From Orientallactaga sibirica (taxonomy: Eukaryota; Chordata; Mammalia; Rodentia; Dipodidae): a DNA stretch of 64,000 nt. The DNA lies in assembly GCA_036365145.1 (NCBI GenBank), contig JAEOAD010000029.1:24979001-25043000 (forward strand). Reading direction: 5' to 3'. Of the stretch, positions 1 to 10,810 are shown one piece after another (position 1 is the stretch's first letter; every line of letters starts with the position of its first letter). A program made the translations under genes and the position numbers. The notes beneath the pieces are model-generated. The model had not been told where the DNA came from, ran no database searches, and worked only from the letters and a program-made list of their open reading frames with translations.

Positions 1-55
1 AAATCCACCCTCCATCATACCCCTTCCTCATCTCAATTAGTCTGTTGTATTTTAT
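1..55 (-). mobile_element. L1 3'-end fragment (type II tail), cut by window edge
   Basis: The first ~55 bases match, in antisense, the 3' terminal part of the L1 tail also seen at 23100-23200 and 35060-35130 (the ctccatcatat and cattagtc blocks). Similarity fades after about 55. Its 3' end lies before the window start, so length and duplications cannot be judged. Confidence 0.4.
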
Positions 56-1456
56 TTTTTTCAGCTAAGCAAAGTCATATTTTTAGTGAAAATGTTATAG
101 AGACAGAGATATAATACAGAGACACAGAAATAATACAGAGATCATAGTTTACCAACTTAGTAGTAATGTTTTAGAAAAGAAGTGTGATATCAAAACCACA
201 ATTTTGAACATAGTATGATCCAGTGTTCTTATTCAGATTTCCCCAGGTTTACTTGTGCATGTTTGTGTACATGAATATGCCTGAGTACTTAGTACTGTAT
301 AACTCCATCACCAGTGTTGTTTACACACTCACCACCACAGTTAAGATGGTAAAAAGGTCAGGCTGTCCAATCAGAAAGTGGAGAAATACACGAAGAGAAA
401 TTACATAGAAAAGTACAAATATATACCAAATCAACACAATAAGATGTTTTTTTAACATTATTAGTCACTAAGGAATCACATTTAAATACTACAATGAAAA
501 TAATATCACAGCACACCTATTAGAAAAAAAAATAATGACCACATACAATGCTATTAGGCATATGAATAAATTTGATTTCTCACCTACTGCGTATAGGAAA
601 ATCAAATGGCACAGTCACATTTGGAAATTATCAGAGAGTTATTATAAAAATACATATATTCTTGTTATAAAACCAAGAAAATTCCCTTCCTAGATTTTAT
701 TCCATAGAAGTGAAAATGTGATCATAAAAATGTTTGTACACACATATTTTTAGCAGCTTTATTTGTAATTGCTCCCAATTAAAAATAACTAGAATGCTAT
801 CAAATAGCTGAATACAGACTTCAATACACACACCATGCAATAAAGATTTTCAATGGAAAAAAAAGCAACAACATCAACATGAATGAGTCACTGGGAAGTC
901 AGTTGAATAATTTTTTATCATTTAAAAGTCTGATATTATGCAATTATATTTATATTGAAAGAAAACAATAGAAAGGACAAACACATTAGTAACTGTCAGA
1001 ATTGGGAGAAATAGAAATGTAAGTATAAAGTCACAACCTAAAATAACCTCATAATCATCATTATTTATATTTCAGCAACATGCCTTTTATAGCCATAGCA
1101 AGAACCTTTTCATTGATACTTACAATAATAAGTAAAAATGAAATTTCTAGAAGATAGTGACAAAATTGTATGTATATTTGGATACATATTTAAACAATGT
1201 ATGCCTTTGAATGCATCTGCCTACCAATTTATTTAGAGATGGATTGTGTGGTTTAGAATTAGACCTGAGTTAAAGCAATTGGTGACAATTAGAATTGTTG
1301 GGAACAGGCCTGTCATTTCACCACTTCTGCATGCTATTTTATCTGTTTTAAAAAGATCTTATTTTAGAACACTCTGACATTAATCAATAAAGTGTTATTT
1401 GTTAAACTCATGGGAATACTGCTGTTTGCAGAGTAAATCAGAAATTTTTAGTAGAT
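56..1456. other. AT-rich unique sequence, nothing recognised
   Basis: No repeat family, RNA gene or convincing exon is visible. The longest open frame (223-408, 61 codons) has low-complexity composition and no family resemblance. Confidence 0.5.
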
Positions 1457-1470
1457 AAAAATCTTTATCA

Positions 1471-1619
1471 GCCAGGTGTGGTGGAACACACCTTTAATTC
1501 CAGTACTCAGGAGACAGAGGTAGGAGGATCACTGTGATTTGGAGGCCACCCTGAGACTACATAGTGAAGCCCAGGTCAGCCTGGGCTAGAGTGAGAACCT
1601 ACCCAGAAAAAGCATAGAA
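1471..1619 (+). mobile_element. B1 SINE (7SL-derived)
   Basis: Full-length B1: gccaggtgtggtgg head, the cctttaat block, ggaggatcactgtga, gactacatagtgaa and a gtgagaacctacc end before an A-rich tail. It is flanked by a perfect 14-base target-site duplication (aaaaatctttatca) at 1457-1470 and 1620-1633, which fixes both boundaries and shows L1-mediated insertion. Confidence 0.93.
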
Positions 1620-1633
1620 AAAAATCTTTATCA

Positions 1634-1974
1634 ACTCTTTGGAAGGATAAAGTTCACAGAAAGACCATGAATTCCACTTTGGAAGATTAATATTTAATCT
1701 TCATCTAAGTATCATTCTGTTCTGTGATCAACCTATATTTACAGGACAACTATACCATGCAGTGCACAGAAACTTAGAAAAAAAAAAAAAAATGCTGGAG
1801 GTCTAGTCATAGTTAACAGATTATAGAAATGTTAAGTGTATACACTCCCTCCTGAAGCAAAGGAAGGCATAATTTATTCTGCCTTGTGAAATGTATAACT
1901 TGGATATACAGAAAAGGAGACATAATGTTTATTAGGGAGGAATGTGAAAAGAGGCCTATGAAAATATTCTCTTT
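1634..1974. other. Unique sequence with an A-run
   Basis: Holds a short poly(A) around 1778-1792 and no recognisable element. It precedes the 5' end of the L1 at 1975. Confidence 0.4.
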
Positions 1975-1980
1975 GGTGAT

Positions 1981-1990
1981 CAAGATGGCG
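1981..1990 (+). promoter_or_regulatory. YY1-type site at L1 5' end
   Basis: caagatggcg matches the YY1 core known at the start of mammalian L1 5' UTRs, where it positions transcription initiation. Only the motif and its place at the apparent element boundary are seen; activity is not implied, since the downstream ORF2 is dead. Confidence 0.55.
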
Positions 1991-2220
1991 CCCATCTAAC
2001 CAGGCCTCACCTTGAGGGACAGGAAAGGCAAGACCTTTAGGGTTCACTGGGATTTGTTGGAGTTTGTAGATTTGAATAGACTTCCAGTGTGTGTGTGTGG
2101 GGGGACACAGAAGAGCAAAGTATGGAATCTGATGATCCCCAAACTCTTGGGTAGCCTCAAGCAGTCACCCTACCCACAGTCCCAGCCACAGGGTCCTCTT
2201 TGACTAACCACAGGCTGGGT

Positions 2221-2740
2221 GGACACAGGCCAGCAGGCTAGAGTTCTCCCTGCCCTAGGCTTTCCTGCCACCACAGAGCTCCACACAAATGCCGGGGCAC
2301 TCACCTCTGCCTTCCCCCCACCAGCATGGAACTCCACACAACAGTGCTGACCCACTTGCTCCTACTGCCCTTGCCACTGTGCAGGGACACAGGCCAGCAG
2401 GTTAGCTCTCCCCCATTCTAGCCCTTCCCACACACTGCAGAGCTCCACACAGAGGAATGCTGTCCCAAATGCCACTGCCAACCCACACCATCCCTACCTC
2501 CCCCATGCATAGGCCAAGCCAACAGGCTAGCATTGCCCCTGCCCTAGCCTTTCCCTCCACTGTGGAGCACCATGTGTGAATACCATTCCACTTGCCACAA
2601 CCCTCCCCCCCCTTTGTGGGGACTCAGGCCATCAGTCTAGTGTACCCCCACCCCTGCCCTAAGCTTTCCCAGCACCAGGGAGCTCCATGTAGGAATACCT
2701 TCCCACACACAGCCCCACCCTTCACAGACCAGATCCTACT
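2221..2740 (+). repeat. Degenerate tandem repeat, ~4 units of 113-164 bp
   Basis: Units begin near 2221, 2385, 2507 and 2620. Each has an acaggccagcaggctag-like start, a ccctgccctag block and a gagctccacac-like end. Spacing is 164, 122 and 113 bases. The layout resembles promoter monomers of rodent L1 5' UTRs, but I do not recognise the unit itself. Confidence 0.65.
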
Positions 2741-2806
2741 ACAATTCCTGCAGGCTACTCAGACACAGATCTGCAGGCTATTATTCACCCCTCCCTCCAC
2801 CACAAT

Positions 2807-4483
2807 ATGGCAGGGATTAAATCAAACCTCACAGTTATTACCCTAAACATTAATGTCCTTAATTCACCTATCAAGAGACATAAACTAACAGGGTAGATCA
2901 GAAAATTAGACCCCTCAATCTGCTGTCTTCAAGAAACCCACCTCACCAATAAAGACAGATATGTCACTGGGGTGAAAGGGTGGAAAATGATATTCCAAGC
3001 AAATGGAAATAAGAAACAAGCAGGTATAGTTATACTAATATTGGATAAAATAAACTTCAAACCCAAAGTTATCAAAAAAGAAAGAAGGCCATTTCTTACT
3101 TACCAAGGTAATAATCCAACAAGATGATAACACAATCACCAATCTTTATGCACCAAACACAAGTGTACCACAATTCATAAAACAAAACCTACTTGACAAC
3201 AAAACAGAAATAACCACAAACACCTTTATAGTTGGGGACTTCAATACTCCACTAGCAGCAATACATAAATCATCCAAACAGAAAATTAACAGAGAAGTAG
3301 GACAGCTCAACAAAACCATGGATCAATTAGACCTAAGAGTCATCTTCAGAACATTCTACCCCAAACCCACAGATTACACACTCTTCTCAGCAGCGGATGG
3401 ACCCTTCTCTAAAATAGATCATATACTGGGTCAAAAAGCCTGCATCCATATATTTAAGAAGATCAACATAATTTCCTGCATGATATCAGATCACAATGCT
3501 ATGTTGCTAGAAATTAACAACAAAATCCCACCAGATTCTGGAAACCGAAGCTTCTGGCAACACCCTTTAAACAATAAATGGGTAGTGGATGAAATTAAAA
3601 ATGAAATTGCAAAATTTCTAGAAATGAATGACAATGAGAACACATTGTACCAAAACTTATGGGACACAATGAAGGTGGTCCTCAGGGGAAAATTCATAGC
3701 ATTAAATGCCTTCATAACAAAGACAGAGAGATCCCAAATCAACAACCTAACTATCCATCTAAAGGCATTAGAAAATCAAGAAGAATCTAACCTAAAAAGT
3801 TCAAAATGGGAGGAAATAATTAAGGTCAGAGCAGAAATTAATGAATTGGAAACTAAGGAAATAATTCAGAAAATTTATGAAACAAAGAGGTGGTTCTTTG
3901 AAAAAATAAACAAGATGGATAAATCCCTGGCTAATTTGATCAAGCAAAAAACAAAAAGACACTTCGAATTGACAAAATTAGCAATGAAACAGGAGAGATC
4001 ACAATAGACATAAGTGATATTGGTAGAATCATGAGGACTTACTTCAAAAGCCTGTACTCGACACAGCTGGATAATACTGGGGAAAGAGATGAATTCCTGG
4101 ATACATACCACCTACCAAAGCTAAACTCAGAGCAGATTAATCTCCTAAACAAACCTATCACACCCATTACCATTGAAAAGGAAATCAAAAACCTCCCCAA
4201 AAAGAAGAGTTCAGGACCAGATGGCTTCTCAGCTGAATTCTATCAAACCTCCATGAAAGAACTGAAACCAATTTTTGCCAAACTGTGCCACACAATTGGA
4301 GAACAGGGAAAGCTACCCAACTCCTTCTATGAAGCTAGTATCACCCTAATACCAAAACCAGACAGAGATGCTACAAGAAAAGAAAAGTATAGGCCTGTTT
4401 CCCTGATGAACTTAGACGCAAAAATCCTCACAAACCAAATTCAACAACCCATCAAAACCATTATCATGGACTTCCAGGTAAGA
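2807..4483 (+). pseudogene. L1 ORF2 remnant: endonuclease and start of reverse transcriptase
   Basis: Begins with MAGIKSNLTVITLNINVLNS, the L1 endonuclease N-terminus. QETHL (about 2929), GDFNTP (about 3235) and SDHNAM (about 3487) mark catalytic regions of the APE-like endonuclease. The longest open parts are 3318-4007 and, in another frame, 4031-4588; the latter carries LPNSFYEASITLIPKP and SLMNLDAKIL of the RT N-terminus. An in-frame TAG at 2894-2896 and several frameshifts kill it. Coding similarity stops at DFQV, just before the expected GFIPG block, where another element begins. ORF2 resumes at 8166. It would have encoded the nicking and copying protein of L1 retrotransposition. Confidence 0.92.
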
Positions 4484-4974
4484 TGGGGGCATAGGAGCCA
4501 CACAAAGCAGCCCAGGCAGGGATTTAAGCAAAACCACAGCAAAATACACTCTTCTAGTGAAAAGTGCAGGAGTATAGGTTTTTCTTAGACACAGCAGAGA
4601 AGCAGGAAAGACCATGATCCACCAGAAAGGAAGAAAATGGACAGAATCCAATTTAGGAGCTTGTAGCCCCAATCTGTGTGGCACTCTGAGACGCAGCAGC
4701 AGAGACCAAGTAAGGGGACTTTCCAACCTCATCTGCCTCCTTGCAGAGTCAAGAAATCTGAAGGAAATACAGCTGAGATTAACTAAGGAGCTCCTGAAAG
4801 AGATACAGGTGGGACTGTGTAAGCAACTCTTGGCTTCCTGAACTCTTCCATCCCAACCATCAGAACCTCCATCATTCAGCCACCAGAAGCACACACCAGC
4901 ACACAGAGGGATCGAGGTGGGCATTCAGCATTGGTGAGATTGGAAGCCACACCAAAAGATAAGAAGGCCAACTG

Positions 4975-5009
<35 letters not shown>

Positions 5010-5637
5010 TACATAGGCCTGCATTGGAAGTGCTAATCTCTCTTTCCATTTAGGGCAGGTTATGGATTGGGTTATATATTTTTGGTTGGCTTTACCATTT
5101 GCAAATAAACTGTATCCTGGGGGTTCAATGTTGTTGCCTTTAAAGCTTTCAGATTTATAGCGCCTTTGTCTTTTGCTTCTATCATTATTGCAGGCAGGAT
5201 CTGATACAGACCCAGGCTGAACCCAATTCAGAACAGAATTCTCTACCACTTAGCTGACAGGAATATGGGTGTAGACCAATACACACCCTTAGGGATTTTA
5301 CCTTTATAAGACTATCTGTTTGTTTTAATCCCCACACTTGTATCCTCTGTGCTTGTCTTTATTGAATGTATATATTGTTCAGTTGAATTTTAGAATTTGC
5401 CAGTAAATTGTTCCACCCAATCCACTAGAATATCTGCTTAGCAAGCACACTCAACACTTAGGATTATTTCTGGGGGTGGAACGGGGTACAAGAGCTACAA
5501 TTGGCACCTTAAATTCATATCCTGAAAGTGTAGAAAGGTGGATCGCCACATCTGAGAGAACTGCAGATACGTAGAAAACCCAAGCATCAAATCGATTCAG
5601 GATGCAAAAGTCGCTACAATATGATAGAAGAAACACA
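4484..5637 (+). mobile_element. 5' region of a second L1-like element (ORF1-only type)
   Basis: Interrupts the ORF2 above. It opens with taagatgggggcatagg, possibly a decayed YY1-type L1 start, and runs to the ORF1 remnant. A 34-base A-run at 4975-5008 splits it, so 4484-5008 might instead be a separate poly(A)-tailed insertion. No clear coding potential; the minus-strand frame at 4412-4924 is incidental. Confidence 0.5.
4975..5008 (+). repeat. Poly(A) run, 34 bases
   Basis: Uninterrupted A-run inside the L1-like leader. It may be a retroposon tail or an expanded internal A-rich tract. Confidence 0.9.
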
Positions 5638-6660
5638 AAGAATCAAGACAATGCAATTCCAGCAAAAATTATAAATCCATCAGAACTGATCAGCAATGAG
5701 ACTGTTTTAGATGAAATGCCTGAGAAAGCTTTCAATAGAATGATTCTATCTATACTCAAATAAATGAAAGAAGAAATGAAGGATTCAAAGAAGAAAACAA
5801 ACTCCTGAAAGAGAACACAGGAAAAGAGCTTAATGAAATATAAAGGTCATTACAAGACATGAGTAAGGAAATAGAAATAGTGAAAAAAATAGGCTGAAAT
5901 CTTAGCTCTGTAGAACACAGTCAGTCAAACAAAGAACTCTATAGAAAGTTTCACCAGTAGAATGGATGAAGGAGAGATCAGAATATCTAAACTAGAAGGC
6001 AACGTGGTCGACCTAACACAGTCCAACAAAGAGAAAAAGGCAAGCTAATAGAAAGGTATGAATGGGAACTCCAGGATATCTGGGACACTATGAAAAGATC
6101 AAATATAAGACTTTTGGTTATAATAGAAGGAGAAGAATTTCAATCCAGAAGCTTAGTAGGCATTTTCAACAAAATCATAGAAGAAAAATTTCCCCAAATT
6201 GGGAAAGAAATGCCAGGGCAGATACAAGAAACTTTTAGAACACCAAACAGACAAACCATGAAAAGAACTTCTCCTCAACCTGTTATAATTAAATTACTAA
6301 ATAGGCAAACCAAAGAAGATATACTGAAAGCAGTTAGAGAGAAAAAGCAACTCAGCTACAAAGGCAAGCCCATCAGAATCACAGCAGATTACTCAACACA
6401 AACTTGAAAAGCCAGAAGGGCTTGAAACCTTGTATTTCAAGTTCTCAAAGATAAAAACTGTCAACCAAGATTACTTTATCCTGCAAAGCTATCTATCCAA
6501 ATTGAGGGAGAAATAAGGATATTCCAACACACAAAAACAGTCTAAAGGAATTTATGATAATTAAACCAGCTCTACAGAAAATACTTCAAGGAATCCTTCA
6601 CACACAAGAGAAAGCAAAACACACAGGAAGAACTAGGAAAAAATAAACCATATTTAAATA
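5638..6660 (+). pseudogene. L1/HAL1-like ORF1 remnant (RNA-binding chaperone)
   Basis: The first part (about 5638-6060) translates in patches to charged, heptad-like coiled-coil sequence broken by stops. The open stretch 6090-6407 (105 codons) carries the RRM-to-C-terminal-domain signature: RSNIRLLVIIEGEE, NKIIEEKFPQIGKE, RTPNRQ, VREKKQLSYKGKPIRITADY. Beyond a frameshift, an LYPAKLS-like motif and ALQKILQGILHTQEK follow to about 6650. Family role: trimeric ORF1 protein coats L1 RNA and acts as a nucleic-acid chaperone. No ORF2 follows; sequence passes directly to a 3' UTR. The C-terminus differs from that of the minus-strand L1 ORF1 at 38183-39397, so it probably belongs to another lineage. 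Confidence 0.88.
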
Positions 6661-8165
6661 ACAGTTAAAATGAGTAATGGGAAAACATGGAACAGATCAT
6701 TGTCAGTGAACTCACCCAATCACAAAAAGATAATCATCATGTGGTCTTATTCATCTGTGGCTCCTAACATGAATCTGACTGAGATGCTGTCATACCTAAT
6801 AAGTACCCTGAGGACCAGACCATAGGGAGGGTGGGGTGGGAGGTAGCATAAGGGTTGGAGGGAGGGTAAGAGCGGGGGGACACAAGTAGAGACTCAAATG
6901 GAAATGGTGCCATAAAATCCTATACTCTGAACAACAGGCTAAAACATTGATCCTTCAGCAGTCCCATAGAGGGAACACCTGAACCACAGGGACCTGGAAA
7001 GGACATCATGAAGACTGACCTTAATCTTTTCCTGTTTCTTTCTCTCTCTATGTTCACTTTCTCTTTTATATAATCTATCTTTTTCTTCCTTCACGTTCCT
7101 TGGTGCTGACTTGTAACTCTCAGTACCAGCATGGGGTTAACTTTCACAATGAGCTGTTGATCAGAGAGACCTACAAGGTTTCCCAAAAAAGACAGATTTC
7201 TGTCAGAGTTCTTGATGACCCACCAAAGGTTAAAGGTAAGACCCTACTGCCTAAGACACCATATGCTGTCGGGACAAAACATGGAGTGACCTGGTTGGAA
7301 TCTAGAAGAGGGTCAATACCCAGACAGTTAGCTCGTCTAGTGCCAGAGGGTGCTGCATGAGTGACTAGGGGAAAATGACCAACATCTGTCCAAACAACTC
7401 GCAGTCTAAGCTACTCAGCAGTAAACAACCTGACATGATACTCAAACAAGTGAAATAGTGGCACACAGCTATGGTGGGTAACCAACTGCTCTTGATTTGT
7501 CTAAGAGATCCACTCAGTGGAATGGAACTCATAGCTGGAAGTGGGAACTAAGTCAAAACCATGTCCAAAAATGAGCCCATTCTCCAATATCAAGCTCCCA
7601 TCAAGTGTGGGCCTATGAGTATAAAATTCTCTCTAAAATAACTATAGCCATTCCATCTATTGGGTACTAGCTTCTCTCTTCATTGGAGAATTTGTTTCTC
7701 TTTTTCAGAAGGACGATGAACCTGAAGGGAGTATCAGCCTATCACACCTCACCAGGGCCCCAGCTGAAACCATAGAGTAACAAGGGAGATGGGAGAGAGT
7801 GCAGCTTTCTTGATGAACCTGACACCAGAACAAGGCTGAAGGGGATAAACACAGAGAACATTCAACTCCTACTAAGTCAGATATCTAGAGACCCAGAGGC
7901 TCCCAAGACCTCATCACTGAAGTAGAACTAAAATTAACCCAACGTGTCTCAGGGAAATTCATAGAAGAGGGGATGGAAAGAATGTTAGAGCCACAAGTTG
8001 GGTTATTATGCACAGAGACTTTGCCTGTCCCCCATAACTGTTGGCTACCCCCATAATGCACAACCCACATACCCAATGAGGAGGGTCCCTTGGGAGGGGG
8101 GAGGTCAGGGAGGAGGCTACCCAAGGCACCAAATGAATGTAAAATTAAAATAAATATAAAAAAAG
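6661..8165 (+). mobile_element. L1 3' UTR (type I), complete to A-rich tail
   Basis: Aligns along its length with the L1 end at 62150-63717: the aacatggaacagatcat block, cattcatctgtggctcctaa-like block, G-rich purine tract (6822-6880), cttggtgctgac, gacagatttctgtcagag, atagtggcacacag and a gtccctt/gggagg end before an A-rich tail near 8140-8165. The 86-codon frame at 7100-7360 is also open in the other copy (50805-51140) but lies in a 3' UTR, so I do not call it a gene. Confidence 0.88.
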
Positions 8166-9020
8166 ATTAGGAATGAGACAGGGGTGTTCACTCGCACTAC
8201 TGCTATTCAATATAATACTAGAAGTCCTAGCCCAAGCAATATGGCAGGAGAAAGATAGAAATGGGATACAAATGGGAAAGTAGAATCAAACTACCCCTAT
8301 TTGCAGATGACATAACTTATACCATTAAAGTTCTAAAGGTGATAAATTCCTTCAGCAAAGTGGCAGAATATAAAATCACCCCAAAATCAGTAGCCTTCCT
8401 ATACAAAAATGACAAATATACAACAAAAGAAATCAGCAAGGATGTCCCATTATCAATAGCCAGAAAAGTCAAATACCATGGAATAACAATAACCAAGGAT
8501 GCAAATGACTTATATAATGAAAATATTTTTTAAAAACTCAAGAAAAGAATTGAGGAGAACATGAGAACATGGAAAAACCTCCTGTGTTCTTGGATAGGTA
8601 CAATTAATATTGTGAAAATGGCAATTCTAGCTAAAGCACTATATAGATTGAACACATCAATAAAAATCCCAGCATCATTCCTCACAAAGATAGAAAAAAA
8701 AAATCTCAAAATGTGTATAGAATGGCAGAAGGCCTCAGATATCCAAAAATATACTCAGCAAAAGAAACACCTCTCAAGGTATAATCATACCCAATGTGAA
8801 GCTATATTAGAAAGCCATATATTTTTTTTTTTTAAAGCATGGTACTGGCACAAAAACAGACATATAAACCAATGGAACAGAATTGAAGACCCAGCCCTTA
8901 GTTCAAGTACTTAAAGTATGTAGTTCAGGTACTATGTAACTACAGCTACTTGATTCTTGACAGAAGAGTCAACAACGTACACTGGAGAAAAGACTGCATC
9001 TTCGACAAGTCATGCTGGAC
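8166..9020 (+). pseudogene. L1 ORF2 remnant, continuation (RT core to C-terminal part)
   Basis: Resumes ORF2 about 95 codons downstream of the break at 4483. It shows [20 protein letters not shown] and then LPLFADDIT, which contains the RT catalytic ADD motif near 8300. Open frames at 8261-8533 and 8561-8914 carry KVKYHGITITKDANDLYNEN, WIGTINIVKMAILAKALYR and INQWNRIEDP. Frameshifts and stops are present. Most likely the same copy as 2807-4483, split by the 4484-8165 insertion. Similarity fades near 9020. Confidence 0.88.
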
Positions 9021-9076
9021 AAGTTAGATAAAAGAGGAACATCAAGAGTTTGTCTGAGTCAATATCAGACAGTAAG

Positions 9077-9080
<4 letters not shown>

Positions 9081-9122
<42 letters not shown>
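9081..9122 (+). repeat. (GT)21 microsatellite
   Basis: Uninterrupted GT dinucleotide repeat just beyond the L1 ORF2 remnant. Confidence 0.98.
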
Positions 9123-9123
<1 letters not shown>

Positions 9124-10111
9124 GGAATTACTGAAGCGTAGAAGAAAGAGATTGGGGAAGAAAAGAAATACTGTCAAAAATAATGGACAAAATATCCTAA
9201 ACTATGCTGAACAAAATAAATGTGTGAATTCTAGAATGCCATCAAAGTCCAATCAAAACAAGCATGAGGTCAGCCATGCCTCTGACCTTTGTACTTAAAT
9301 ATTGATTGACAGTTTTCCATAAGTAGAGTTTGTATCATCTGACAATGCTGTTTCTTGAAGTAAATAGAGGCTATTTAATTTGAATAAGGTATAAAATTTA
9401 TGGAGAAAGAGTTCTTACTGTCTCTTCACATTTTATTTTTTAAAAGTTCGCATGAAAATCCAGGATAAGTTTAGAGGTTGTTGCAACTCTTCTTACAAAA
9501 AGAATATTCCAAAGACTAAAAAGTTTTTTTTTGTTTGTTTTTAGTGGTTTCATCTGATTGTCACAGGAAAATCCATTCTTTGACCTTTTCAGGGCCAAGA
9601 CATCCAAAAAGGCCTAGTCCCCAAGATCTTTTGTGAAAGCCAAGGCCCAGGCAGCTGCCTATGTAAGAAATGTGTACTTCACAAATAACTAATGATTATA
9701 TGCAGCTGAGTAGGGCACAAGTGAGAGGAAAGTGTTCATAGGGTGGTGTCAGGTGTGGTGTCATCATTTGCCCTTGAGACTCCTACTTGGTAGGGACTCA
9801 TCAAGCTAGTAAAGAGGGCCCTTGACACACAAATGGATACTCTTGTATGCTTGCTGTTTTTCTTTTCCTTTTCTTTTTTTATTAAATAGAAACTTCGTAT
9901 GGACCCATCATGTGTTGTTATCGTTTTCCTTCTCCCTTTAGGGACTCTACTGAGGGTCCAAAGACAAAAAATAATAATTCATAAAGTCAAATTAGGAAAC
10001 ATTTCAAGAGTATTTTTCAAAAGTGCCAATGCCAAGACAAAAAACAAACAATAGAAAGTCTGAGAAATTGTTCCACTGTAGCAGAGCCTAGGGGAAAATG
10101 AAAGTTAAATA
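9123..10111. other. Unique sequence, nothing recognised
   Basis: AT-rich, with short T-rich tracts near 9525-9545 and 9860-9885. No repeat or exon identified. Confidence 0.45.
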
Positions 10112-10292
10112 TATTGTTCTGCCTAATGATGGGAGTTCAATTTCCCAGTATCCACAAGATACTGGGACCAAGTTGTGCAAAATAGTGCATGCATATGGAG
10201 TTTGAATGCAGTGGCTGGAGGCCCTGGCACACCAAGTTATTCACATTCTCCCTTTCTCTCTCTCCTTGAAAATAAATAAAAATTAATAAGTA
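10112..10292 (+). mobile_element. tRNA-derived SINE, 5'-truncated, old
   Basis: Matches from the B-box area (gagttcaatttcccagta) through gcatatggagtttg, gcagtggctggaggccctgg, a pyrimidine tract and an aaataaataaaa tail. The tRNA-like head is missing or unrecognisable. Confidence 0.75.
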
Positions 10293-10558
10293 TATATTTT
10301 TTTAAAATGTGGTGTGGATAAAATCCTGAGAAGAAAATGAGAGTCATTTAAAATATACATGTGCTGTAAATGGTTATATAGTAACACTGTCAGTAGTTGG
10401 GGCCACCATGAATCTTTAAAGGACAATATTAACATTCGGACTAGGAAGGAGATACACAGAAAATGTTTTGGAATTTTTCTGTAAATCTACACATATTCCT
10501 TAAATAAAAGCAAATAGTCAAAAATCTTACAAGGTATGTCATAATCAGAAAATAATGT

Positions 10559-10797
10559 GTTATTTTAATTTGCTTATTTTGGAGAGAACAAGACAGAGAG
10601 AGAGGGCAGAGAGTTGGTGCCCCAGGGCTTTAGCCACTACAATTGAACTCCAGATGCTTGCACCACCCAGTGGGCATGTATAACCTTATGCTTGCCTCAC
10701 CTTTGTGCCTGTGGCTTATGTGAGATCTGAAGACTCAAACATGGGTCCCTACACTTCCCAGGCAACCGTCTTAACAGCTAAGCCATCACTCTAGCCC
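10559..10797 (-). mobile_element. tRNA-derived SINE, type A
   Basis: Antisense copy: gagagagaggg purine tract, actccagatgcttgcacc, and the complement of the tRNA head (taagccatcactctagccc). Bounded by a perfect 13-base target-site duplication, cagaaaataatgt, at 10546-10558 and 10798-10810. Confidence 0.92.
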
Positions 10798-10810
10798 CAG
10801 AAAATAATGT

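Larger units (their letters stand above)
1975..2806 (+). mobile_element. L1 5' UTR-like leader joined directly to ORF2
   Basis: Starts close to a YY1-type motif (caagatggcg at 1981), the usual beginning of a mammalian L1 promoter, followed by an accaggcctcacctt block. The region is far more GC-rich than its surroundings and contains about four degenerate tandem units (2221-2740). It ends at the ORF2 start codon at 2807 with no trace of ORF1 between. In an intact L1, such as the minus-strand copy at 36740-40395, ORF1 would lie here. Assignment as a 5' UTR rests on the YY1 motif, composition and position. Confidence 0.6.

Noticed and set aside
2221..2740. CpG-island promoter of a host gene
   Set aside because: GC-rich but CpG-poor, built of tandem units and joined to L1 ORF2.
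3318..4007. Functional 229-codon host protein
   Set aside because: Clear L1 ORF2 endonuclease/linker sequence within a copy broken by an in-frame stop and frameshifts.
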